This document shows positions 1-7,584 of a stretch of DNA of 64,000 nucleotides, piece after piece; positions within the stretch are counted from its first letter, which is position 1; each line of letters starts with the position of its first letter. The position numbers and the translations under genes were made by a program. The DNA comes from CAYNFR01 sp964396595 (GTDB taxonomy: Bacteria; Bacteroidota; Bacteroidia; Chitinophagales; Saprospiraceae): assembly GCA_964396595.1 (NCBI GenBank), contig CAYNFR010000001.1:124001-188000 (forward strand), in the 5' to 3' direction. Below the pieces are notes generated by a model, which was not told the origin of the DNA, ran no database searches, and saw only the letters and a program-made list of their open reading frames with translations.

Positions 1-2199
1 GACAGCGCGGCTTCAAATAACGCATATATTGAGCCCAAAATAGGGGAAAACTATACCATCTCAGCACCTGCGGACCCGATATATTATGTCAGTTATGAAA
101 TTGATGTAGACACTGCAGGGGACTATAGATTTTTTGGGCGAGTATGGGCGCCTAATAGTAATGATGACTCCTTTTGGGTAAGAGCCAACGGGGGTACATG
201 GATAAGGTGGAATGACCTGGGCAACAACAGTGCATGGCTATGGCGAGAGCTTTGGAATAGCGATGCGGGAAACACCCCCACTACGCTGAGCTTAACCCTG
301 GGTATAAATGTTATTGATATCGCCATCAGAGAGGATGGTACCCGGCTTGACAAAATCTTCATTACCTTGACAGGCTCTAGTCCTATAGGTCTGGGAGACG
401 ATGCCGACAACTGCTATTCACTAGCCGACATAGATAGTGATGGCGATGGAATACCCGATTATATTGATCTCGACGATGATAACGATGGAATACCCGATGT
501 CATAGAGAGTCCTGCGAATATATCTTTTGAAGGAACGCGTACATTGTTGTTCGGTCCCGGATCCACATTGAGCAACTTGCTGGTAGGCGCTAAGGTGCTT
601 TATAGCAATGCGATAAGAGACTGTAATGACATTTTTTATGATATCGTTATTACCATTACTGCTAGATCAACGAATTCTATTGCGATTGCAAGTGGTACAG
701 GTATTAATCTCGGTGGCACTTCAAGCCCTGCAAACAATCGATATCTCACATTTACTATCGAAGTAGTCGAGCTAGGCTCAGCTACACCGGGAAATCCTGC
801 CGGAACACCCGCATCCATTCCAGACTTTGTGTTATCACAAAGAGATATAGACTCTAATCCTGGAGTTGACGCCACTGAAGTAGTCGGATTTAGTAATGCT
901 ACTGCCCCCGATTATGTATTTCTAGATCCGGCAACAGTCATTCAGCTCGGAGGTTTTCTCAGTGGTGGCCCGGGTGCTGGATACACTTACTACAGGATGA
1001 TCCCATTATCCGGCCCCACTAACTGGACCGCCAATGTAGGCTATGTTGAGGAGGATGACGAAGCTGCAATATTCATGTTTTACTCTAGTTTTTCAATTGT
1101 CGAAATAGTATTCGGACAGACCGGATCATCAACTTCTTCAGGTGACAGATGGACGAGATTCGGTGGTTCGAAAGATTGTGATCGTGATGGTGATGGCGTA
1201 CCTAATCGCATAGACCTAGATCTTGACAATGATGGCATATATGACATGCACGAAGCAGGACATGGTCTAGTCGATCTTGATGGTAACGGTCGCATTGATG
1301 GCGCTGAGACGGGCAGCGGTGCCAACGGCTTGTTTGATGGAATAGAAACATTTCCGGAGAGCGGGATCCTGAACTACACCTTATCCGATAGTGACGGAGA
1401 TGGGATATATGATTTTTTCGAGTTAGACTCCGATAGTGATGGATGCTATGATACACAAGAGGCTGATGTATGGGATCCAGATGTAGATGGGATCGCGGGA
1501 TCCGGCACACCTGGTGTAGACATTTACGGCTTAGTTAACTCTATCATTTATCAGACACCCGCCACCACCGCATGGCAAGATTCCACACAAGGATGTCTGG
1601 AAATATGTGGCAATGGAATTGACGACGACGGTGACGGGTTAATTGATGATGAAGATCCTGATTGTGCTAATTATTATCTCGAAGCAGAATGTGGATTTCC
1701 TGGTGCTAACTGGAATAGAGGCTTTGATACGCTAGCATCCAACAATGACTATCTGACAATAGGTGGTGGTTTAAGCTCGCTAGCTGTAGCTCCTGAAAAC
1801 GCCCCCGATCTCCTAAGATTCAGCGTCGCCGTCACCGCCACAGGGACTTATAGAATCTTCGGTCGTGTATATTCAACAAGTGGCGCAAATGACTCTTTCT
1901 GGTTCAGGGTCAATGGGGGCACCTGGTACGCATGGAACGATTGGAATACCGCAGGCACATGGATATGGCGAGAGTTTTCAGACAACAATAATGGAAACAT
2001 ACCTGTACGCTTCATATTACCCCCTGGTGTCCACTTTATAGACATTGCTTATAGAGAGAATGGAGCAAGACTAGATAAATTACATCTGACTATTAATGGG
2101 AATACACCCTCTGGTTACGGAGAAGATGCCATTAACTGTGGCCGAACGATAACGCCCAATCTATTCTTGCCTTATAAAAAAATCAATAAGCAAAATTAA
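1..2199 (+). CDS. Secreted protein with calcium-type Asp repeats and two carbohydrate-binding-like modules (5' partial)
   Basis: The frame is open from the first base, so the gene begins outside the window; 732 residues are visible. The start (about residues 5-125) and the C-terminus (about 555-710) carry the same module, with matching motifs such as FWVRANGGTW / FWFRVNGGTW, W.WRE and RLDK. This looks like a beta-sandwich carbohydrate-binding or galactose-binding-like domain. Between them lie thrombospondin type 3-like, Asp-rich calcium repeats (DSDGDGIPDYIDLDDDNDG near 430-490, others near 1180-1290, 1390-1460 and 1615-1660). Such proteins are normally exported adhesins or polysaccharide binders; this role is inferred. 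The C-terminus ends in a basic tail and shows no clear T9SS sorting domain. The neighbour downstream is convergent. The export route and ligand cannot be read from the sequence. Confidence 0.75.
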   Translation, partial: DSAASNNAYIEPKIGENYTISAPADPIYYVSYEIDVDTAGDYRFFGRVWAPNSNDDSFWVRANGGTWIRWNDLGNNSAWLWRELWNSDAGNTPTTLSLTLGINVIDIAIREDGTRLDKIFITLTGSSPIGLGDDADNCYSLADIDSDGDGIPDYIDLDDDNDGIPDVIESPANISFEGTRTLLFGPGSTLSNLLVGAKVLYSNAIRDCNDIFYDIVITITARSTNSIAIASGTGINLGGTSSPANNRYLTFTIEVVELGSATPGNPAGTPASIPDFVLSQRDIDSNPGVDATEVVGFSNATAPDYVFLDPATVIQLGGFLSGGPGAGYTYYRMIPLSGPTNWTANVGYVEEDDEAAIFMFYSSFSIVEIVFGQTGSSTSSGDRWTRFGGSKDCDRDGDGVPNRIDLDLDNDGIYDMHEAGHGLVDLDGNGRIDGAETGSGANGLFDGIETFPESGILNYTLSDSDGDGIYDFFELDSDSDGCYDTQEADVWDPDVDGIAGSGTPGVDIYGLVNSIIYQTPATTAWQDSTQGCLEICGNGIDDDGDGLIDDEDPDCANYYLEAECGFPGANWNRGFDTLASNNDYLTIGGGLSSLAVAPENAPDLLRFSVAVTATGTYRIFGRVYSTSGANDSFWFRVNGGTWYAWNDWNTAGTWIWREFSDNNNGNIPVRFILPPGVHFIDIAYRENGARLDKLHLTINGNTPSGYGEDAINCGRTITPNLFLPYKKINKQN

Positions 2200-2255
2200 A
2201 TCATCCAATATCTTCTCAATAATTTACTATCCCGACCTCAACACTTACATTACCA

Positions 2256-2762
2256 TCAACCCACAATATCGAGCTTATGGTGATCATAAAACCCTAGCTG
2301 ACTATCTGTCATTTGCTTCGTGATATAAGCTATCTGCCCTACATGATAGCTAAAATGCTCTATAACATGAATGATTATTCCTAGAACACGCTCCTGAAAA
2401 CCTTGAACACTTCGCCTATCTAACAGTAGCTCATCAGTCAACTCACTAAACGCTATATCCGTTAGCGGCTTCAATGCATCAAGTTTGTTAATCAGATCTT
2501 TACGAGGATATCTACTTTCACGTAAAAATTCCGCTTTCCGCACACGAACATCAGGCATATCACCCACTCCAGTTCCTATCCATTGAACAACATTGCCACA
2601 AAGATGTAAGATCAGATTTCCGACGCTATTTAACTCTTCTGATGAACTAGACCATATCTGTTCATCATTAAGCATACTAAGACATCGTTTTATCCGTGCT
2701 ACACCTTCATCATATACACGTACATTAAACTGAGATACGATTGCCTGAGATATATCATTCAT
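2256..2762 (-). CDS. DinB-family protein (DUF1572-like)
   Basis: This 168-residue protein fits the DinB/YfiT four-helix metal-binding fold. Conserved histidines lie in LILHLCGN (about residue 50) and in HVIEHFSYHVGQI (about 132-144), the usual metal-ligand positions. DinB-like proteins are metal-dependent thiol-transferases or hydrolases of mostly unknown substrate. It is the last gene of a minus-strand run and lies 16 bases after comF, so co-transcription is plausible. The substrate is unknown. Family assignment is fairly secure; function is not. Confidence 0.75.
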   Translation of the reverse strand: MNDISQAIVSQFNVRVYDEGVARIKRCLSMLNDEQIWSSSSEELNSVGNLILHLCGNVVQWIGTGVGDMPDVRVRKAEFLRESRYPRKDLINKLDALKPLTDIAFSELTDELLLDRRSVQGFQERVLGIIIHVIEHFSYHVGQIAYITKQMTDSQLGFYDHHKLDIVG

Positions 2763-2778
2763 TATCTAAAAAATATGT

Positions 2779-3489
2779 TTATATGCTAATGGCAAGAGTG
2801 GCCACATCTATTTCCCCCTTATGAGTATCTTTCAACAAATTGATACATGTACTCAGCGTAGCTCCGGTGGTCAATACGTCATCTACTAGCAAGATAGGCC
2901 TATCCGATTCGAGCGGATGCCCTAGTGCAAAAGCCCCAGCCAAATATTCCTTACGCCCTGCCTTGGCACGTTTAGTTTGCGACTCACCACTATCTACACG
3001 CAGTAAACTTCTCGTGCTTAATTCGTAATTACCACACACTGAGATGATACCTCTCGATATTTCCTCCGCTTGATTATATCCCCTCATTCTCAACCTCCGA
3101 GAGTGAAGCGGTATCGGTAAGACCTGATATTCAATATCGGCATATTTTGCCATCTTCTTGCCCAATAATCTACCTAACTCAAATGCAAGTGTGCGATCAG
3201 AATGATACTTGATCTTATGGATTAGTTGCTGTACAACACCAGACTTAGTAAAATAATACAAGGAATATATACGCGCATCATGTTCATCCCAATTAAGCTT
3301 GCCCTTAAGTGCTATACCTGCCTCTGTCGGATCATTAATATGTGGTAATTCAGAAGTACAAAATAAACACAAATAACTCTCCTCTCCTAAAGGCTCTTGT
3401 ATGTCACAGCCCTTACAAAGTCTTGGCGCATAAAGGTGCTTTACGTCTTGAATGATTTTTATCCAAGAATCATAAACTGTAAGCTTCAT
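2779..3489 (-). CDS. comF: ComF-family phosphoribosyltransferase-like protein
   Basis: This 236-residue protein has an N-terminal zinc-ribbon-like cysteine pattern (CKGC at about 24-27 and CLFC at about 41-44). It ends with a PRPP-binding loop, ILLVDDVLTTGAT, at about 200-212. This is the standard ComF/GntX architecture and length. ComF is a cytoplasmic protein needed for DNA uptake in naturally competent bacteria; here competence itself is not shown, because no other com genes are in the window. It lies 14 bases after the polyphosphate glucokinase gene on the same strand. Confidence 0.85.
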   Translation of the reverse strand: MKLTVYDSWIKIIQDVKHLYAPRLCKGCDIQEPLGEESYLCLFCTSELPHINDPTEAGIALKGKLNWDEHDARIYSLYYFTKSGVVQQLIHKIKYHSDRTLAFELGRLLGKKMAKYADIEYQVLPIPLHSRRLRMRGYNQAEEISRGIISVCGNYELSTRSLLRVDSGESQTKRAKAGRKEYLAGAFALGHPLESDRPILLVDDVLTTGATLSTCINLLKDTHKGEIDVATLAISI

Positions 3490-3503
3490 GATTCCTATGA
3501 AAA

Positions 3504-4250
3504 TTATAAACGATAACCTGCGGCATGCATAGCAGCACCTATGATGCCTGCCTCATTAAACATTTTAGCGACTTGAACTTCAGTGTTGACATTGATATAG
3601 GGGCTGAAATCATCAAATCGCTTAGAAATACCTCCACCGATGATGATCAAGTCCGGTGAGACCAGAAGATTGATATGATTGAGATACACATTAAGCTCTT
3701 TACACCATTTTTTCCAACTCATGTTCTTGCGCTCACGCGCACCATTGGAAGCATAGTGTTCGAATATACTTTTTTTATAGAGTAAATGACCAAACTCAGT
3801 ATTGGGTACTAGCTTGCCATCAAGAAAAACCGCAGAACCGATACCCGTACCAAGGGTCAACAATACTACCGTACCCATCCTTCCTACACCCGTACCAAAA
3901 ATCATTTCCGCCAATCCCGCAGCATCTGCATCATTTATAAATTGTACATCGAGCCCCGACCTTGTCTTAAAATATTCATTGAGATTTAAATCTATCCATC
4001 CTTTATCGATATTAGCAGCTGAGAGACATATGTTGTTTTTCATGATAGAAGGCATGCCGCAGCCTATCACGCTTCCTACGTATCCTAATTCTCCAATCAT
4101 AGAAACAAGTTCTTCAACGACTACAGCCGGGGTAGAAGGCTGAGGAGTGCCTCTTTTAATCTTGGTACCTATTAATTCACCGGACTCGGTATTAACTAAC
4201 GCCGCTTTTAATCCCGTACCACCTACATCGATCCCCAATACTATTGACAT
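3504..4250 (-). CDS. ppgK: Polyphosphate glucokinase-like ROK kinase
   Basis: This 248-residue sugar kinase has the ROK phosphate-1 motif GIDVGGTGLKAA at residues 6-17, a second phosphate loop LTLGTGIGSAVF near 130-141, and an adenosine/phosphate region IIIGGGISKRF near 204. Length and sequence resemble the PpgK branch, which phosphorylates glucose from polyphosphate and/or ATP to give glucose-6-phosphate in the cytoplasm. The choice of polyphosphate over ATP is an inference from this resemblance. It lies 6 bases downstream of the PKD-containing peptidyl-prolyl isomerase on the same strand. Confidence 0.8.
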   Translation of the reverse strand: MSIVLGIDVGGTGLKAALVNTESGELIGTKIKRGTPQPSTPAVVVEELVSMIGELGYVGSVIGCGMPSIMKNNICLSAANIDKGWIDLNLNEYFKTRSGLDVQFINDADAAGLAEMIFGTGVGRMGTVVLLTLGTGIGSAVFLDGKLVPNTEFGHLLYKKSIFEHYASNGARERKNMSWKKWCKELNVYLNHINLLVSPDLIIIGGGISKRFDDFSPYINVNTEVQVAKMFNEAGIIGAAMHAAGYRL

Positions 4251-4256
4251 GGCTTA

Positions 4257-5147
4257 CTACTTTATTACGGTGATCTTCATTTTTACATTTTCAACAGGTC
4301 TATCGCGTGGATCTGTTTCTACCTTGGCGAGATGATCAATTATCTCAAGTCCCTCTATCACTCTCCCAAAAACCGTATATTGCTGATCTAAAAAAGGTGT
4401 ACCTCCCAGCTCCTCATATTGGCTAATGACAGACTCAGGATAAGGTATGCCACTACCTTGTTCCATTTGGGTCAGTTGAGCTCGGCTGACTGATTGCCCA
4501 TGAACTATATAAAATTGTGATCCTGATGACATTCGCTGCGGATTGACTGCATCACCTGTTCGAGCTGCCGCCAGCGACCCTTTTATATGGGCAAGATTAG
4601 GTCTAAATTCGGCAGGTACTTGATAACCCGGTCCTCCGGCGCCTAAACCTGCATTGGGAGCTGCGTTACGACTATTCGGATCGCCACCTTGAATCATAAA
4701 GCCATTAATTACTCTATGGAATAGCAAGTCGTCATAATAGCCTTCTTCGGCCAATTTTAACATGTTATCCCGATGAAGTGGCGTATCATCATAGAGCTCC
4801 ACTAACATATCTCCGAGAGAGGTCTCGATTCTAACTAGGCATTTTTCCGGTGCGTTCACGTGTATTTGTTGTATGGTTTGTTTCGTTTTTTTCCCCTTTG
4901 TTGCGCTCAGCACAATGTCGTATTTACCTGATAAATAATATTGAGCATTCACGCTGTCCCCGAGTATCGTTTCTCCTTTTCCGAGATTCCAACTATAGGT
5001 ATCGAATCCCTGTGATTGATTGATAAAGGTGTAAGCTGTAGGTGCTTTATTGTCCTCTGGAGCGACCACCGAGAATGACAGCGTATTTCTTTGACAAGCC
5101 GCCATTATCATCATTAAAAGTAAAAAGAAATATGAGCTATTATTCAT
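4257..5147 (-). CDS. Lipoprotein peptidyl-prolyl cis-trans isomerase with PKD-like N-terminal domain
   Basis: This 296-residue protein starts with a lipoprotein signal (MAAC, lipid-acceptor Cys at residue 18). A PKD-like domain follows at about 35-95, with the phrase FDTYSWNLGKGE. A cyclophilin domain covers about 105-295, with FHRVINGFMIQGGDPN, SGSQFYIVHG and YTVFGRVIEG. Cyclophilins isomerise X-Pro bonds; with a lipid anchor it should act in the periplasm or at the outer membrane. It is next to a second cyclophilin lipoprotein (5157-5816) with near-identical core motifs, suggesting a tandem duplication in which this copy gained or kept the PKD domain. Confidence 0.88.
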   Translation of the reverse strand: MNNSSYFFLLLMMIMAACQRNTLSFSVVAPEDNKAPTAYTFINQSQGFDTYSWNLGKGETILGDSVNAQYYLSGKYDIVLSATKGKKTKQTIQQIHVNAPEKCLVRIETSLGDMLVELYDDTPLHRDNMLKLAEEGYYDDLLFHRVINGFMIQGGDPNSRNAAPNAGLGAGGPGYQVPAEFRPNLAHIKGSLAAARTGDAVNPQRMSSGSQFYIVHGQSVSRAQLTQMEQGSGIPYPESVISQYEELGGTPFLDQQYTVFGRVIEGLEIIDHLAKVETDPRDRPVENVKMKITVIK

Positions 5148-5156
5148 TTTTCAGGC

Positions 5157-5816
5157 TCAATTGGTTAATTTGATTTTCATCTTTACATCATGCACGGGTC
5201 TGTCCGCTCCTCCTGTGGGTACTGACGCAATCTTGTCGATGACCTCCATTCCTTCTACCACTTCCCCGAAAACAGTATATTCTTGATCTAGCATTGGTGT
5301 TCCGCCCAATGACAAATATTTCTGAATCTGTGCTTCGCTGTATTGAATTCCTTTTTGATGTGCAATGGACTTGAGCGACTCTCTTGACTGAGGCGTCCCT
5401 TGGACAATATAAAACTGAGAACCTGAAGATTTTTTTTCCGGATTTACAAAGTCTCCTGTTCTGGCTGCCGCCAATGTTCCTTTAAAATGCGGTGAGCCGA
5501 TTTCCGCATCTATTAAATAATTAGGTCCTCCACTGCCCAAGGCTGTTTCGGCTGTCGCATTGCGACTATTGGGATCACCACCCTGAATCATGAATCCATT
5601 GATGACTCTATGAAACAATAGATCGTCATAATACCCTTCTTTAGCTAATCTGAGCATATTGGCCTTATGTTTCGGCGCGCTGTTAAAGAGTTCCACTTTC
5701 ATATTGCCATACTCTGTCTCAATGATGATGTACTTTTTATTATCTCCACTACAAGCACTTAAGACAAATACGGCGGCGGCCAATAAGCAATAAAACACAT
5801 TCTTAACAAATTTCAT
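5157..5816 (-). CDS. Lipoprotein peptidyl-prolyl cis-trans isomerase (cyclophilin type)
   Basis: This 219-residue protein has a lipoprotein signal with the lipid-acceptor Cys in LSAC at residue 22, followed directly by a cyclophilin domain. Diagnostic motifs are FHRVINGFMIQGGDPN, SGSQFYIVQG and YTVFGEVVEGMEVIDK. It should be an anchored periplasmic foldase. Nine bases separate it from the paralogous PKD-cyclophilin gene downstream, so the two probably form one transcript. In gliding Bacteroidota a related lipoprotein foldase, GldI, is FKBP-type, so these are not gldI. Confidence 0.88.
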   Translation of the reverse strand: MKFVKNVFYCLLAAAVFVLSACSGDNKKYIIIETEYGNMKVELFNSAPKHKANMLRLAKEGYYDDLLFHRVINGFMIQGGDPNSRNATAETALGSGGPNYLIDAEIGSPHFKGTLAAARTGDFVNPEKKSSGSQFYIVQGTPQSRESLKSIAHQKGIQYSEAQIQKYLSLGGTPMLDQEYTVFGEVVEGMEVIDKIASVPTGGADRPVHDVKMKIKLTN

Positions 5817-5854
5817 CGTCCGTCTATTTCTTTTGGATACGAGGCTCGAAGATA

Positions 5855-6226
5855 CTAGCTGTCCATAGGTTCTTCTATTAATTTAATCTCGTTTTTGAAA
5901 TAATTAATAATATTCTTTTTGAGCAATAGCTCTTGTGACTCTACCCCTTTGACAGGAATAGCTTTAACTTGATTGTAGTGAGGCCAGCCATCGGTATCCT
6001 TGCCGACGAACTCATAATAGCCTTCCATCGACAACAATTGACAGGTCGCTACATGCATCAGATCTGTTTTTTCTTCCTTCGTGTATTGATCTTTGAAGAC
6101 ATTTACTTCCTGTATCCCGATCAATAGCAAAATAATCTGTAAATCCGGCAAACTACTACATGACATCGCATCTTTAACATGATGTCGCACACGTAACCAC
6201 TCAAAATCCAATTGCCAATCTTCCAT
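5855..6226 (-). CDS. Small conserved-looking hypothetical protein
   Basis: A 123-residue cytoplasmic-looking protein with no signal peptide or membrane segment. It is Leu/Ile-rich in the middle (LPDLQIILLLIGIQEV, about 27-42) and has a basic, mostly helical C-terminus. I do not recognise a named family. It lies between the cyclophilin lipoproteins and the LolC/E-type permease on the same strand, 38 bases before the first cyclophilin. Its coding character is supported by the full open frame and gene-like composition only. Confidence 0.6.
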   Translation of the reverse strand: MEDWQLDFEWLRVRHHVKDAMSCSSLPDLQIILLLIGIQEVNVFKDQYTKEEKTDLMHVATCQLLSMEGYYEFVGKDTDGWPHYNQVKAIPVKGVESQELLLKKNIINYFKNEIKLIEEPMDS

Positions 6227-6275
6227 GCTTAATCAGTTAGTTCGTGAATAGAAATGCAAAGATAAATTCTCCATA

Positions 6276-7496
6276 CTATTCTGTACGTACATAAGCTGTT
6301 ACTCGGCCTGCGCGCAGACAAGCAGGAATACTTGCCACAAGGCCCAATATCATTACGGTCGCAAAGATCACCGCTACATCAAATAATTCGATCTGCATCG
6401 GATAACTACTAATCGAATAGCCATCAGGCACATTAATGATACCTACCTGGGTCTGAATAAAGTAAAATACCAAGGCAAATAATAATCCTAAACCGGCACC
6501 AATCAGCGAAATCATCAGCCCGGCATATAAAAAAATCAGCCTTATTGAGCGGCTCGAAGCACCCATTGATTTGAGAATAGAGATATCCTTCCTTTTGTCC
6601 AACACTATCATCCACAGGCTTCCTATCACGTTGAAAATGATCAATATAAGTGTGAAGGTGAAGATGAGATAACTCATCCATTTTTCGATATTCATTATTT
6701 TCAAGAAAGCGGCATCTTGTTCGTATCTGTCGATAATCTGAAAATCGTCTGCGAGTATGTCAGAAAGCTTTAGCTTTATAGTCTCCGTATAGGTAGCGTC
6801 ATCGATTTTTATCTCTACTGCTGAAAGATAGCCTCTGAGATCTAGCATAGCCGCCACTTCTTCGTATTCCGCCAATATGTACTTGCCATCACGTTCATTT
6901 TCCAGATGAAAAGCGCCACCTGGATAAAAAGCACGGCTAGTAAAGTCTTTGTCTAGCGGGTTTCGCTTGCGTCTGTTGGGCAGATAGATCTTTATGGGTG
7001 TAAATATATTGGCTAGGGATATGTTGAGATTATTGTACACACCGCGTCCAAGTAAAACTAGATTGCGATCACCGGATAGCCCGATTTTTGCATCGCCAAG
7101 GTGAACCACTTCTCCGAGTCCTGTGGTGTTTAAGAAATTTTCATCCACCCCTTTGATCATACCTATCTGTTGTCGATTCTGATACTCGAAATAAGCCACC
7201 TCCTCTATCACTGTCGTAAGATCGACTACACCTTCTTGTCTGCGAATAGCGCCAAGATCAACATCACCACGCTCAAAAAACTTACCCTCTTTTAATACAA
7301 TCTTGAGATCAGGATTAAACTTGTCGAGTCTCTCGGTCATCAAGAGTCTAAAACCATTGAATACAGACAAAATAAGTATGAGCGCAGCCGTGCCCACCGT
7401 TATGCCCAACACCGATATTCCGGTAATGATGTTTATGGCATTGGTTGACTTTTTGCCCAACAAATATCTTCCGGCAAGAAATAAGGAAAGATTCAT
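6276..7496 (-). CDS. LolC/LolE-type ABC transporter permease (lipoprotein release / MacB-FtsX family)
   Basis: The protein of about 406 residues starts MNLSLFLAGRYL, the usual start of this family. It has one N-terminal membrane segment (ISVLGITVGTAALILILSVFNGF), a large periplasmic domain, and three C-terminal membrane segments with the FtsX-type stretch DKRKDISILKSMGAS. LolCDE extracts mature lipoproteins from the inner membrane for delivery to the outer membrane. No ATPase gene lies beside it. I chose the start at 7496 because a GAGAGG sequence lies about 7 bases upstream. An in-frame ATG at 7550 would add 18 residues unlike the family. One permease gene is present here, so a LolC versus LolE label is not made. 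Confidence 0.82.
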   Translation of the reverse strand: MNLSLFLAGRYLLGKKSTNAINIITGISVLGITVGTAALILILSVFNGFRLLMTERLDKFNPDLKIVLKEGKFFERGDVDLGAIRRQEGVVDLTTVIEEVAYFEYQNRQQIGMIKGVDENFLNTTGLGEVVHLGDAKIGLSGDRNLVLLGRGVYNNLNISLANIFTPIKIYLPNRRKRNPLDKDFTSRAFYPGGAFHLENERDGKYILAEYEEVAAMLDLRGYLSAVEIKIDDATYTETIKLKLSDILADDFQIIDRYEQDAAFLKIMNIEKWMSYLIFTFTLILIIFNVIGSLWMIVLDKRKDISILKSMGASSRSIRLIFLYAGLMISLIGAGLGLLFALVFYFIQTQVGIINVPDGYSISSYPMQIELFDVAVIFATVMILGLVASIPACLRAGRVTAYVRTE

Positions 7497-7584
7497 GAAA
7501 TCCTCTCTTTGGGCGTCAAAGTACGTGAAATATTGCCGCAAAGCCGACATCTCATAACTTATCTAGCGCAATTGATCAATCTTA

